Positions 8,661 through 16,571 of a stretch of 54,625 nt of DNA are shown here, in pieces; position 1 is the first letter of the stretch; the number at the start of each line of letters is the position of its first letter. The translations under genes and the position numbers were made by a program. The stretch is from the NCBI GenBank assembly GCA_023384575.1, contig JAHDVP010000038.1, positions 1-54,625 of the forward strand. Reading direction: 5' to 3'. Source of the stretch: Acidobacteriota bacterium. Its GTDB lineage: Bacteria > Acidobacteriota > Vicinamibacteria > Vicinamibacterales > JAFNAJ01. Below the pieces are notes generated by a model. The model did not search any database and had not been told where the DNA came from. It worked only from the letters and a program-made list of their open reading frames with translations.

Positions 8661-10490
8661 ATGCCCATCCACGACCTCAAGGACCAGATCGCACGGCTGC
8701 CCGAGCAGCCCGGCGTGTACCTCTACACGAACAGGCGGGGCGAGACGATCTACGTCGGGAAGGCCCGCAGCCTGCGCGACCGTGTCCGCACCTACCTCGG
8801 CGCGTACGGCTCGTCTCCGAAGACCGACGCCCTGCTCGACGACGTGACGGGGCTCGAGGTGGTCGTGACCGACTCGGTCGTCGAGGCGCTCGCCCTCGAG
8901 AACCACCTGATCAAGCAGCGGGCGCCGCGCTTCAACATCCTCCTGCGCGACGACAAGAACTACCCCTACCTCCGGCTGACGACCTCCGAGGCGTTCCCCC
9001 GCCTGCGCGTCGCGCGCCGGGTCGAGCGCGACGGCGACGTCTACGCCGGGCCGTTCCTGCCGGCCTCGCTGGCCCGACGGACCATCAGCCTCACGCACCG
9101 CCTGTTCGGCCTGCGATCGTGCAGCGAGGTCATCACGGGTCAGCGCGGCCGCCCGTGCCTCGAGTACGACATCAAGCGATGCCTCGCGCCGTGCGTCGCC
9201 GAGTTGTGTTCGCCCGACGACTACGCCCGCGCCGTCGACGATGCGCGGCTGTTCCTCGAGGGGCGCAACGACGAGCTGACCGCCACGCTGCGCCAGCGGA
9301 TGATCGACGCGGCCGAAGCCGAGCGCTTCGAGCAGGCCGCCCAGTGGCGAGACGCCGTGCGCACGGTCGAGGCCCTTCGCCACCGGCAGCAGAAAATCGC
9401 GACGGCGGGCTTCGGCGACCGCGACGCCGTCGGTCTCAAGATCGGCGGCGACGGCGCCGTCGTCCAGGTGTTCCAGATGCGGGGCGGCAAGGTCATCGAC
9501 CGCGTCGAGCTCGCCGGTCGCCTGGCGGCCCGGGGTACGGAGGCCGACGTGGTCGGCGCGGCGGTCCAGCAGTTCTACGAGGACCACCCGCCGCCGCCCG
9601 AGGTGCACGTTCCCGTACTCCCCGACGAGGCGGAGACGCTCGAGACGTGGCTCTCCGGGCGGGCGGGACGACGCGTCCGGCTCGTGGTGCCGAAGCGCGG
9701 CGGCAAGCGCGGCCTGCTCGACCTCGCCACGCGCAACGCGGCGCTCGCGTACGAGAGCCGCTTCAACGAGGGCGGCACGGCGCACTTCGACGCCCTCGAC
9801 ACCCTGCGGCGGGTGCTCGCCCTGCCATCGCTGCCGCGCCGGATCGAGTGCGTCGACGTCTCGACCATCCAGGGCAGCGAGACCGTCGCCTCGCTCGTCG
9901 TCTGCGTCGACGGCCGCATGAGGCGCGCCGAGTACCGGAAGTTCCGCGTGCGCGGGCCCGGGGGCCTGCGCCGCGACGGTGGCGCGGTCGCGCCGGACGA
10001 CTTCGCCGCGATGCGGGAGGTCGTGGGGCGCCGCTACCGGCGCGTGGTCGAGCAGGGCGACCCGCTTCCCGACCTGCTCGTCGTCGACGGCGGCCGCGGC
10101 CAGCTGTCGGCTGCGTACGAGGCGCTCGAGGAGCTGGGCCTGGGCGAGACGGTCGCCATCGGTCTGGCGAAACAGGAGGAGCTGATCGTCACCCGGGACG
10201 CGGCCGACCCGCTGGCGCTCGACCCCACGAGCCCGGCGCTGCGCCTGCTCCAGCGGGTCCGCGACGAGGCCCATCGTTTCGCCGTGACCTTTCACCGGCG
10301 CGCCCGCGCGATGCGCGACCTGCAGAGCGAGCTCGACGGCGTGCCGGGCATCGGCCCACGGCGCCGCAAGGCGCTGCTCGCGCGGTTCGGCAGCGTCGCG
10401 GGCGTCCGCCGCGCGAGCCGCGAGGAGCTGGCGCGCGAGGTGGGCGCGCGCGCGGCCGAGGCGCTGCTGGCGCACTTTTCGGGAAGATAG
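8661..10490 (+). CDS. uvrC: Excinuclease ABC subunit C
   Basis: A 609-aa protein, the usual UvrC length. The N-terminal GIY-YIG nuclease domain (about 12-92) shows GVYLY and IYVGKA and makes the 3' incision. A UVR motif (about 205-240, around EAERFEQAAQWRD) contacts UvrB. The RNase H-like domain (about 370-520, CVDVSTIQGSETVAS, LVVDGGRGQLS) makes the 5' incision. The C-terminal helix-hairpin-helix (VPGIGPRRRKALL) binds DNA. It acts in nucleotide excision repair in the cytoplasm. The gene is apparently expressed from its own promoter and divergent from the CDP-alcohol transferase gene. Confidence 0.97.
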   Translation: MPIHDLKDQIARLPEQPGVYLYTNRRGETIYVGKARSLRDRVRTYLGAYGSSPKTDALLDDVTGLEVVVTDSVVEALALENHLIKQRAPRFNILLRDDKNYPYLRLTTSEAFPRLRVARRVERDGDVYAGPFLPASLARRTISLTHRLFGLRSCSEVITGQRGRPCLEYDIKRCLAPCVAELCSPDDYARAVDDARLFLEGRNDELTATLRQRMIDAAEAERFEQAAQWRDAVRTVEALRHRQQKIATAGFGDRDAVGLKIGGDGAVVQVFQMRGGKVIDRVELAGRLAARGTEADVVGAAVQQFYEDHPPPPEVHVPVLPDEAETLETWLSGRAGRRVRLVVPKRGGKRGLLDLATRNAALAYESRFNEGGTAHFDALDTLRRVLALPSLPRRIECVDVSTIQGSETVASLVVCVDGRMRRAEYRKFRVRGPGGLRRDGGAVAPDDFAAMREVVGRRYRRVVEQGDPLPDLLVVDGGRGQLSAAYEALEELGLGETVAIGLAKQEELIVTRDAADPLALDPTSPALRLLQRVRDEAHRFAVTFHRRARAMRDLQSELDGVPGIGPRRRKALLARFGSVAGVRRASREELAREVGARAAEALLAHFSGR

Positions 10491-10501
10491 ACGGGCGAGC
10501 C

Positions 10502-10518
10502 GAAGCCCCGGCGCGACG
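10502..10518 (+). repeat. Copy of intergenic repeat GAAGYCCCGGCGCGACG
   Basis: GAAGCCCCGGCGCGACG here, 11 nt after the uvrC stop, matches GAAGTCCCGGCGCGACG at 23203-23219 and the CCCCGGCGCGACGG portion at 23237-23250. The left arm that makes a hairpin at the 23.2-kb copy is missing here, so this looks like a partial REP-like element. Confidence 0.5.
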
Positions 10519-10520
10519 TG

Positions 10521-10534
10521 CAGGCTGCAGGCGA
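10521..10534 (+). repeat. Two CAGGCNN heptamers downstream of uvrC
   Basis: CAGGCTG and CAGGCGA in tandem, 30 nt after the uvrC stop codon and in the same orientation relative to it. They belong to the family of arrays at 14688-14736, 15247-15344 and 22202-22222. Confidence 0.55.
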
Positions 10535-10583
10535 CGGACCTGCCCATCGTGCTGCCCGCTTGCCGCGCGGCGCCCTCTTGCCG

Positions 10584-10589
10584 TACCCT
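10584..10589 (+). promoter_or_regulatory. Putative -10 hexamer (TACCCT) for a leaderless protease mRNA
   Basis: TACCCT ends exactly 7 nt before an in-frame TTG at 10597 that begins the conserved part of the site-2 protease. No Shine-Dalgarno is present. The hexamer alone is weak, but the spacing repeats that seen before cmk and the mutase gene. Confidence 0.35.
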
Positions 10590-10596
10590 GAATCGC

Positions 10597-11241
10597 TTGA
10601 ACGACTTCGATTTCGCCGCGCTGTTCATCGCCCTGCTAGTCATCCTGTTCTCGCTGACCGTCCACGAAGCCGCGCACGCGTGGACCGCGGAGCGGCTCGG
10701 CGACCAGACGGCGCGCCGGCTCGGCCGGGTATCGCTCAATCCCCTGGTGCACATCGATCCGATCGGCACCGTCGTGCTGCCGATCGTGGCGTTCTCCACC
10801 GGGGCGCCCATCATTGGCTGGGCCAAGCCGGTGCCGGTCGACCTCCGCAACCTGACGCACTGGAAGCGCGACTTCATGGTCATCGCGGCGGCCGGGCCCG
10901 CGAGCAACCTGGTGCTGGCCGTGCTGGCCGCGGTCGGGCTGCGGATCGCTGGTGGCGGCACGTTCGGTCTGGCCGGGATCGAGGTCGGCGAGCCGGTGGT
11001 GCGCCTGCTGTTCGTCGGCCTGCAGCTCAACCTGCTGCTGGCGCTCTTCAACCTGATCCCCGTGCCGCCGCTCGACGGCGGCAACATCGTCGGCGGCCTG
11101 CTGCGCGGCGCCTGGGCCGAGCGCTTCGACGCCATCCGGCCGTACGGCATCTTCGTGCTCTACGCGCTGCTGCTCACCGGGACGCTCTCGGCCATCATCG
11201 GGCCGCCGTACGTCTTTCTCGCAAGGTGGTTGATATCGTGA
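10597..11241 (+). CDS. Site-2 protease family (M50) membrane metalloprotease
   Basis: A 214-aa polytopic membrane protein. The zinc motif HEAAH sits in the first hydrophobic segment, and the third-ligand motif reads [11 protein letters not shown] near the C-terminal side, the standard arrangement of short site-2 protease homologues. It would cleave substrates within the membrane. A longer frame opens at ATG 10549, but its extra 16 residues are not membrane-like; TTG 10597 is preferred because it lies 7 nt after a TACCCT hexamer. The stop overlaps the GTG of trpS (GTGA), so the two are likely co-translated. The substrate is unknown. Confidence 0.87.
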   Translation: MNDFDFAALFIALLVILFSLTVHEAAHAWTAERLGDQTARRLGRVSLNPLVHIDPIGTVVLPIVAFSTGAPIIGWAKPVPVDLRNLTHWKRDFMVIAAAGPASNLVLAVLAAVGLRIAGGGTFGLAGIEVGEPVVRLLFVGLQLNLLLALFNLIPVPPLDGGNIVGGLLRGAWAERFDAIRPYGIFVLYALLLTGTLSAIIGPPYVFLARWLIS

Positions 11242-12236
11242 AGCCGCGCGTCGTCTCGGGCATGCGCCCGACCGGACCCCTCCACCTCGGCCACCTCGTG
11301 GGCGCCCTGCACAACTGGGCGGCGCTCCAGGACCAGTACGACTGCTTCTACTTCGTGGCCGACTGGCACGCGTTGACGAGCGACTACGCCGACACCTCGG
11401 AGATCGTCTCGAGCGCGATCGACAACGTCGCCGACTGGATCGCGGCCGGCATCGACCCGGAGCGCAGCCTGATCTTCGTCCAGTCGCTCGTGCCGGAGCA
11501 CGCGGAGCTGCACCTCCTGCTCTCGATGGTGACGCCCATCCCGTGGCTCGAGCGCGTGCCGACTTACAAGGAGCAGCAGGAACAGCTGGGTCAGGCGGGC
11601 AAGGACCTGTCGAACTACGGGTTCCTCGGGTATCCGCTCCTGCAGACGGCCGACGTCATCATCTACGACGCGCAGTTCGTGCCGGTCGGCGACGACCAGG
11701 TCCCGCACCTCGAGCTGTCGCGTGAGGTCGTCCGGCGCTTCCACAACTTCTACGGCGAGGTGTTCGTCGAGCCGCAGCCGCTGCTGACGAAGTTCCCGCG
11801 CCTGCCGGGGCTCGACAATCGGAAGATGAGCAAGAGCTACGGCAACGCCATCAACCTGTCGGACGACGCCGAGACCGTGCGGCAGAAGGTGCGGCAGATG
11901 TACACCGACCCGAAGCGCGTGCGGGCCGACATCCCGGGCACGGTCGAAGGCAACCCGGTGTTCATGTACCACGACGCCTTCAATCCGAACGCCGACGAGG
12001 TCGAGGACCTCAAGACGCGCTACCGGCTGGGCAAGGTCGGCGACGTCGAGGTGAAGACGAAGCTCGCCTTCGCGCTCAACGCCATGATGGATCCGATGCG
12101 TGAGCGGCGCGCGGCCGCCCTGGCGCGGCCAGGCGCCTTGCGCGACCTGCTCTTCGAGGGGTCGGCGCGCGCGCGCGCGCTGGCCGCCGGGACGATGGCT
12201 CGCGTACGGGACGCGATGAAGATCGGGTACCGATGA
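11238..12236 (+). CDS. trpS: Tryptophanyl-tRNA synthetase
   Basis: A 332-aa class I synthetase. The HIGH-type motif appears as [11 protein letters not shown] near residue 14, and KMSKS as [11 protein letters not shown] near residue 195. [14 protein letters not shown] and the RVPTYKEQ block are typical of bacterial TrpRS. It charges tRNA-Trp in the cytoplasm. The GTG start overlaps the stop of the protease gene (GTGA), and its own stop overlaps the scpA start (ATGA), forming a compact trpS-scpA unit often seen in Acidobacteriota and related phyla. Confidence 0.96.
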   Translation: MKPRVVSGMRPTGPLHLGHLVGALHNWAALQDQYDCFYFVADWHALTSDYADTSEIVSSAIDNVADWIAAGIDPERSLIFVQSLVPEHAELHLLLSMVTPIPWLERVPTYKEQQEQLGQAGKDLSNYGFLGYPLLQTADVIIYDAQFVPVGDDQVPHLELSREVVRRFHNFYGEVFVEPQPLLTKFPRLPGLDNRKMSKSYGNAINLSDDAETVRQKVRQMYTDPKRVRADIPGTVEGNPVFMYHDAFNPNADEVEDLKTRYRLGKVGDVEVKTKLAFALNAMMDPMRERRAAALARPGALRDLLFEGSARARALAAGTMARVRDAMKIGYR

Positions 12237-13027
12237 TGGACGTGCCCGCCTTCGAGTCGATCCTCGAGGAGTATCCCGTTCGGCTCGAGAACTTCGAGGG
12301 CCCCCTCGACCTGCTGCTGCACCTGATCCGCAAGCACGAGGTCGACATCTACGACATCCCGATCTCGCTCGTCACGCAGCAGTACCTCGAGTACCTCGAG
12401 CTGATGCACGAGCTGGACCTCGAAGTGGCGGGCGAGTTCCTGCTGATGGCGGCGACGCTCATTCACATCAAGTCGCGCCTGCTGCTGCCCCGCCCGGCTC
12501 CCGATCAGGAGGCGCTCGACGAAGACCCGCGCGACCAGCTGGTCCGCCGGCTGATCGAGCACCAGAAGTTCAAGGCCGCGGCCGAGCTCCTGCACGAGCG
12601 CGAAACCGTCCGCAGCGCGCAGTGGATGCGCCCGGACGGGCGCGTCGCCGACATCGCCGGCGACGAGTACGAGGACGAGTTGGAAGTGGACCTGTTCAGC
12701 CTGCTCACGGCCTTCCGGGCGGTGATCGAGCGGGCGAAGCAGCGCCCGACGGTGGTCGTGCCGGGTGAACAGGTGCCGATCGAGACGCGGATCGAGCAAC
12801 TGCTCGCGCGGCTGTCGGAGACCGAGGCGTGCGGGTTCGACGAGCTCTTCGCGGACGCGGCCGCCAAGAGCGAGCTCATCGTCACGTTCCTGGCGCTGCT
12901 CGAGATGATCCGGCTGAGGCTCGTGCGCGTGTTCCAGACCGGGCCGTTCGGCGAGATCCGTGTCTACAAGCGGGCCCGACCGAGCGACGCGCCGAGACCG
13001 ATCGGCGACCTCGCGAGCGCGCCCTGA
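12233..13027 (+). CDS. scpA: Segregation and condensation protein A
   Basis: A 264-aa kleisin. The N-terminal signature [15 protein letters not shown] and the following [11 protein letters not shown] are diagnostic. The C-terminal winged-helix region holds the [10 protein letters not shown] block that contacts the Smc head. With ScpB and Smc it forms the condensin complex acting on the nucleoid. The start overlaps the trpS stop by 4 nt; a second ATG codon follows the first directly. scpB follows after a 110-nt gap. Confidence 0.96.
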   Translation: MMDVPAFESILEEYPVRLENFEGPLDLLLHLIRKHEVDIYDIPISLVTQQYLEYLELMHELDLEVAGEFLLMAATLIHIKSRLLLPRPAPDQEALDEDPRDQLVRRLIEHQKFKAAAELLHERETVRSAQWMRPDGRVADIAGDEYEDELEVDLFSLLTAFRAVIERAKQRPTVVVPGEQVPIETRIEQLLARLSETEACGFDELFADAAAKSELIVTFLALLEMIRLRLVRVFQTGPFGEIRVYKRARPSDAPRPIGDLASAP

Positions 13028-13137
13028 CCCCTGAGCCTTCTCGGGCGGTCAGGCGTGTCGTGTCGGTCGCCTCCACAGGGCTGGGCACCCTCAACACCAG
13101 TGAGATCCGGTATCGTCGGCCGGAACGAGAGAGAGGC

Positions 13138-13932
13138 ATGAACGAGGTGACCGACCAGGACATCCAGCCCGACGCGCCGTCGGTGGACCCGACGCCCGGC
13201 GAGGCCGACGCCGCCCGCCCGTTGCCGCCGGCAGCGGCGGACGCGGACGCGGCTCCGCCTTCCCCCGATCAGGTGCCCGACGATCTCAAGGCGATCGTCG
13301 AGGCCCTGATCTTCGCCTCGCCAGACCCGCTGTCGGTCAAGGCGCTCCGCAAGCTGCTGCCCGACGAGCCGGCCGAGCTCGTCGATCTCGCCGTCGCCGC
13401 GCTCGGCGCGCAGTACGACCACCGCGGCGGCCTGCAACTGGTGGAGGTGGCCGGTGGCTTCCAGATCGTCACGCGCCCGGAGTTGCACGAGTGGGTCCGC
13501 CGGCTCTTCCACGAGCGGACGACGCACAAGCTCTCCGTCCAGGCCCTCGAGACGCTCGCCGTGATCGCCTACAAGCAGCCGATCACGGCCGTCGAGATCA
13601 CCGAGGTTCGTGGCGTCAACTCGTCAGGCGTGCTGGGGACGCTCATCGACCGGAAGCTGATCAAGATCGTCGGTCGCAAGCCCGTGGTCGGCCGGCCGTT
13701 CATGTATGCGACCACGCGCGAGTTCCTGATTCGCTTCGGCCTGCGCGACCTCACCGACCTGCCGAAGGTCGAGGACATGGCCGACGCGCTCGGCTTCGAA
13801 CCGCCGGCACTTGGCGATGCTGAGGCGACGCTGCCGTTTGATGGCATTGTCGACCCGGCAGCGCCGGAGACGGCCGACGGCAGCGTGGCCGCCGACGAGG
13901 AGGACGGTGGTGAGGCCGACAGGGAGGGCTGA
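13138..13932 (+). CDS. scpB: Segregation and condensation protein B
   Basis: A 264-aa protein with an acidic, Pro/Ala-rich N-terminal extension (about 1-45) before the tandem winged-helix ScpB core: AIVEALIFASPDPLS, then SVQALETLAVIAYKQPIT and EVRGVNSSGVLGTL. ScpB dimers bind ScpA and stimulate condensin. ATG 13138 follows a GAGAGAGG purine tract serving as ribosome binding site. The 110-nt gap after scpA has no recognised feature. The 3' end overlaps the rluB start by 23 nt, giving an scpA-scpB-rluB order conserved in many bacteria. Confidence 0.95.
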   Translation: MNEVTDQDIQPDAPSVDPTPGEADAARPLPPAAADADAAPPSPDQVPDDLKAIVEALIFASPDPLSVKALRKLLPDEPAELVDLAVAALGAQYDHRGGLQLVEVAGGFQIVTRPELHEWVRRLFHERTTHKLSVQALETLAVIAYKQPITAVEITEVRGVNSSGVLGTLIDRKLIKIVGRKPVVGRPFMYATTREFLIRFGLRDLTDLPKVEDMADALGFEPPALGDAEATLPFDGIVDPAAPETADGSVAADEEDGGEADREG

Positions 13933-14686
13933 GCGGCGCGCCGACGAGCCGCGCGGCGGTCTCCGGCTGCAGAAGATCCTCGCGAGCGCCGGCGTGGCGT
14001 CGCGCCGAACGGCCGAGGCCCTGATGGCCGAAGGCCGCGTCACGGTGAACGGCGACGTGGTCACCGCGCTCGGCACGAAGGCCGACCCGGCGCGCGACGT
14101 GATTCGCGTCGACGGCCGCCGGATCCAGGCGGCCGAGCCCCTCCGGTACATCCTCCTGTCGAAGCCGAGGGGCTACGTCACCACGCGCCGCGATCCGTTC
14201 GGCCGCAAGACGGTGGTCGACCTGGTGAAGGCCGTGACCGAGCGCGTGAACCCGGTGGGCCGCCTCGACGTCGACTCCGAAGGGTTGCTGATCCTGACCA
14301 ACGACGGCGAGCTCGCCGCGCGGCTCACGCACCCGCGACACGCGATTGAGAAGGTGTACCACGCGAGGGTGCGTGGCGTGCCGTCGCGCGACGCGCTCGC
14401 GCGTCTCGAGCGCGGCGTCGTGCTCGATGGCCGTCGCACCGCCCCGGCCACCGTGCGGCTGGTCAAGGCCTTCACGCGCGGTGGCCGCGAGGAGGCGCTC
14501 GTCGAATTCACGCTGCACGAGGGACGCAACCGGCAGGTGCGACGGATGTGCGAAGCCATCGGGCATCCCGTCCAGCGCCTCACACGCGTGCGGATCGGCC
14601 CGATCGTCGACCCGGACATCAGGCCGGGGTTCTGGCGCGAGCTCACGGCGCGCGAGGTGCGCCTGCTGCAGCAGGCGGCGGGATAG
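13910..14686 (+). CDS. rluB: rRNA pseudouridine synthase (RluB/RsuA family)
   Basis: A 258-aa protein. An N-terminal S4 RNA-binding domain (LQKILASAGVASRRTAEALM) is followed by the pseudouridine synthase domain, with catalytic Asp in GRLDVDSEGLLILTNDG and the C-terminal EGRNRQVRRM block. It likely isomerises a 23S rRNA uridine near the peptidyl-transferase centre. The start is GTG 13910, chosen because AGGAGG (13898-13903) is 6 nt upstream, inside scpB; no ATG fits. The TAG stop is followed after one base by the CAGGCNN heptamer array. Confidence 0.94.
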   Translation: MRPTGRAERRADEPRGGLRLQKILASAGVASRRTAEALMAEGRVTVNGDVVTALGTKADPARDVIRVDGRRIQAAEPLRYILLSKPRGYVTTRRDPFGRKTVVDLVKAVTERVNPVGRLDVDSEGLLILTNDGELAARLTHPRHAIEKVYHARVRGVPSRDALARLERGVVLDGRRTAPATVRLVKAFTRGGREEALVEFTLHEGRNRQVRRMCEAIGHPVQRLTRVRIGPIVDPDIRPGFWRELTAREVRLLQQAAG

Positions 14687-14687
14687 A

Positions 14688-14736
14688 CAGGCGACAGGCT
14701 GCAGGCTTCGGGCGACAGGCTGCAGGCTACAGGTTC
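14688..14736 (+). repeat. CAGGCNN heptamer array (7 units) after rluB
   Basis: Seven consecutive 7-nt units with consensus CAGGCNN. Variants are CAGGCGA, CAGGCTG (twice), CAGGCTT, CGGGCGA, CAGGCTA and a degenerate CAGGTTC. The array begins 1 nt after the rluB stop codon. A longer array of the same units lies in inverted orientation at 15247-15344, on the other side of the four-helix-bundle gene. The interval 14737-14839 shows only a short possible remnant (see findings). Confidence 0.85.
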
Positions 14737-14839
14737 ACCCCGAGCCACGGCCACCGACTGACCACGAGGAGCACACGCTCCAGGTGTGTTGTCCGGAGTG
14801 GAGTCCACCGCGTGGCAGCGAAGTTGCACCAGCTGCGGC

Positions 14840-15205
14840 ATGCCGCGTGACCCACACAACCTCGAGGTGTTCCGTCTCGCACACGAGCTGGCGCTCGAAG
14901 TCTACCGAGCCACGGAGTCGTTGCCCGCAGCGGAGCGATTCGGCCTCCCTGCCCAGATGCGACGGGCTGCGGTCTCCGTTCCTGCGAATCTGGCCGAAGG
15001 CTCGTCACGCCGCCGCACCCGCGACTACCAGCGGTTCATCGAGATCGCGCTCGGTTCGGCCGTCGAGCTTCGGTATCTGCTCGACCTGACGAGAGACCTG
15101 GGACTCCTGCCTCCAGAGGCGTTGGCAATTGGCAGAAAACGCAGCGAGCATGTCGTGCGGTCGTTGCACCAACTACAGCGTGCGGTCGCGAGCTTCTCGT
15201 CCTGA
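14840..15205 (+). CDS. Four-helix-bundle protein (S23 / 23S rRNA intervening-sequence family)
   Basis: A 121-aa all-helical protein starting with MPRDPHNLEVFRLAHELAL and containing the family block FGLPAQMRRAAVSVPANLAEGSSRR and a C-terminal helix ending in LHQLQRAV. This matches the four-helix-bundle family first described from intervening sequences in 23S rRNA genes. Related folds form barrel-like pentamers that bind nucleic acid, as in the Avd accessory protein of diversity-generating retroelements. Here the gene is neither in an rRNA gene nor near a reverse transcriptase. It sits alone between two inverted CAGGCNN arrays, which suggests a small mobile or repeat-associated unit; the function is unknown. 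No clear Shine-Dalgarno precedes the ATG. Confidence 0.85.
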   Translation: MPRDPHNLEVFRLAHELALEVYRATESLPAAERFGLPAQMRRAAVSVPANLAEGSSRRRTRDYQRFIEIALGSAVELRYLLDLTRDLGLLPPEALAIGRKRSEHVVRSLHQLQRAVASFSS

Positions 15206-15246
15206 GGCCGATACCCCAGCCGCGCCGTTCCGGTCCTCGTTCCAGC

Positions 15247-15344
15247 CCGAAGCTTGCAGCCTTCGGCCTGTAGCCGCCTGCAGCCTGTCGCCGGCAGCCT
15301 GTAGCCGGCCGGCCTGTCGCCTGCAGCCTGTCGCCTGTCGCCTG
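15247..15344 (-). repeat. CAGGCNN heptamer array (about 14 units), inverted relative to the first
   Basis: Read on the minus strand the array starts directly after the TAG stop of the hydrolase gene (complement 15345-15347). It runs through about 14 units: mostly CAGGCGA and CAGGCTG, with CAGGCCG, CAGGCGG, CCGGCGA, AAGGCTG, CAAGCTT and CGGGCTG variants and two irregular spacers. It is in opposite orientation to the array at 14688-14736, so the pair forms loose terminal inverted repeats around the four-helix-bundle gene. Both arrays share a TT-CGGGC junction (left 14707-14713). Confidence 0.85.
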
Positions 15345-16490
15345 CTACCGTCTCAGCACCTCCGCCCAGAACGCGATGAGGGCCACGATGTCGTCCACCC
15401 CCGCCGAGCGGTCGACCTCGGCGTGGGTGATGAGCGGCGTCACGAGCAGGCGAACGCGAGTCGACCGTTGCAAGTACGCGGCGAGCATCGTCGATTCGAC
15501 GGCGGGGACGACGTTGTCGTCGGTCCCGTGGAGCAGGTAGACGGGCGTCACGGGTGGCCGTGAGCGCTCGGGTGAGAGCGCGGCATCCATGCTCACCCCG
15601 TCGACGACCGGCAGCAGTCGCGGGCCGAGCGTGGCGACGTCGCGCGCGTTGACGAGGCGAAGCAGCGTGCGTGCCGGCTCGGCCAGGGTCGCCTCCATGG
15701 CGCGGGCGCGCGCGAAGACGTCCGCCGCCCGTGCCTTGTCCGTCATGTCGAGGTGGGACGCGTGGAGGAACGTGCGAATCCCCTCGCGCAGGCCATCGAC
15801 CTGGTCGGGCGGAACGAGCCGGGACACGGCGTTCATCAGGATGACCGCCACGCCGTAGTCGTGCGGCGGCCGCTTCCAGCCGCTTGGCTGAATCCCGGTG
15901 CAGAGGTAGCGCAGCACGCGGCCGAGGTCGCCGTGGCCACCAAACGACAGCGTGAAGGCCAGACGGTTGTCGAGCGACGGTCTGCCGGCGGCGACGATCG
16001 AGAGGCCGCCCGAGAAACTGATGCCGACGAGGCCGACCCGGCCATCGGGCGCGTACCGCGGCTGGCCGGCCAGCCACACGGCGACGTCCTCGATCGCGTC
16101 GGGCAGCGCCGGCGTGATGCCATAGTCGAGCAGGTCGGGGAGTTCGGGCGTGAGCACGACGAGGCCGCTCGCCGCGGCCTGGCGGGCGAGGCCGACGAGG
16201 CGGAACTCGTCGATGCCCTCGGCGTGCACGCCGGGCGTGAGCACGATCGCGCGGGTCACCGTGCCGTCTGGAACGTACACACGCGCGCGCAGCGCACCCC
16301 GACGCGTGGAGACCACGAGATCGGCCGTCGAGAACGAGCGGGCACCCAGGCCAGCGAGGCGGCTCGCGACGGGACCCTCGAGGCCGGTGACACGCGCGAC
16401 GAACGCCGCGGCGCGCGCGTACGGCCGCAGGCCGATCGAGCCCGTCACGACGAGCAGGGCGACGGCGATGAGTACGAGGCGGCGACGCAT
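15345..16490 (-). CDS. Alpha/beta hydrolase (dienelactone hydrolase-like), membrane-anchored or secreted
   Basis: A 381-aa protein with an N-terminal hydrophobic segment (about 5-20) that may be a signal anchor. The alpha/beta-hydrolase nucleophile elbow reads VGISFSGGLS (G-x-S-x-G), an acidic residue follows in LLHGTDDNVVP, and the late His is in PLITHAEVD, consistent with a Ser-Asp-His triad. The substrate is not inferable; dienelactone hydrolase or esterase-type activity is the usual annotation. Its stop codon abuts the heptamer repeat array, and it is divergent from cmk with about 80 nt between starts. Confidence 0.82.
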   Translation of the reverse strand: MRRRLVLIAVALLVVTGSIGLRPYARAAAFVARVTGLEGPVASRLAGLGARSFSTADLVVSTRRGALRARVYVPDGTVTRAIVLTPGVHAEGIDEFRLVGLARQAAASGLVVLTPELPDLLDYGITPALPDAIEDVAVWLAGQPRYAPDGRVGLVGISFSGGLSIVAAGRPSLDNRLAFTLSFGGHGDLGRVLRYLCTGIQPSGWKRPPHDYGVAVILMNAVSRLVPPDQVDGLREGIRTFLHASHLDMTDKARAADVFARARAMEATLAEPARTLLRLVNARDVATLGPRLLPVVDGVSMDAALSPERSRPPVTPVYLLHGTDDNVVPAVESTMLAAYLQRSTRVRLLVTPLITHAEVDRSAGVDDIVALIAFWAEVLRR

Positions 16491-16558
16491 GGACGAGGTG
16501 CGATCCCACGGGGGTGACGGTTGCGTGGAGCCGCCGATCGGGACGCGGGGTCGACGGG

Positions 16559-16564
16559 TAGAAT
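16559..16564 (+). promoter_or_regulatory. cmk -10 hexamer (TAGAAT), leaderless geometry
   Basis: TAGAAT ends exactly 7 nt before the GTG at 16572, so transcription would start at or within a base of the start codon. No Shine-Dalgarno is present upstream of the GTG. No -35 element is evident at the standard distance. Confidence 0.5.
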
Positions 16565-16571
16565 ACTACCA

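Noticed and set aside
13028-13137. Small gene in the scpA-scpB gap
   Set aside because: No frame with a start and ribosome binding site gives more than a few codons of plausible protein; only the scpB ribosome binding site is present.
14840-15205. Diversity-generating retroelement (four-helix-bundle protein as Avd)
   Set aside because: There is no reverse transcriptase and no template/variable repeat pair nearby; the protein belongs to the broader S23-type family.
15247-15344. CRISPR-like array because of regularly spaced short repeats
   Set aside because: The units are contiguous 7-mers without spacers, and no cas genes are in the window.
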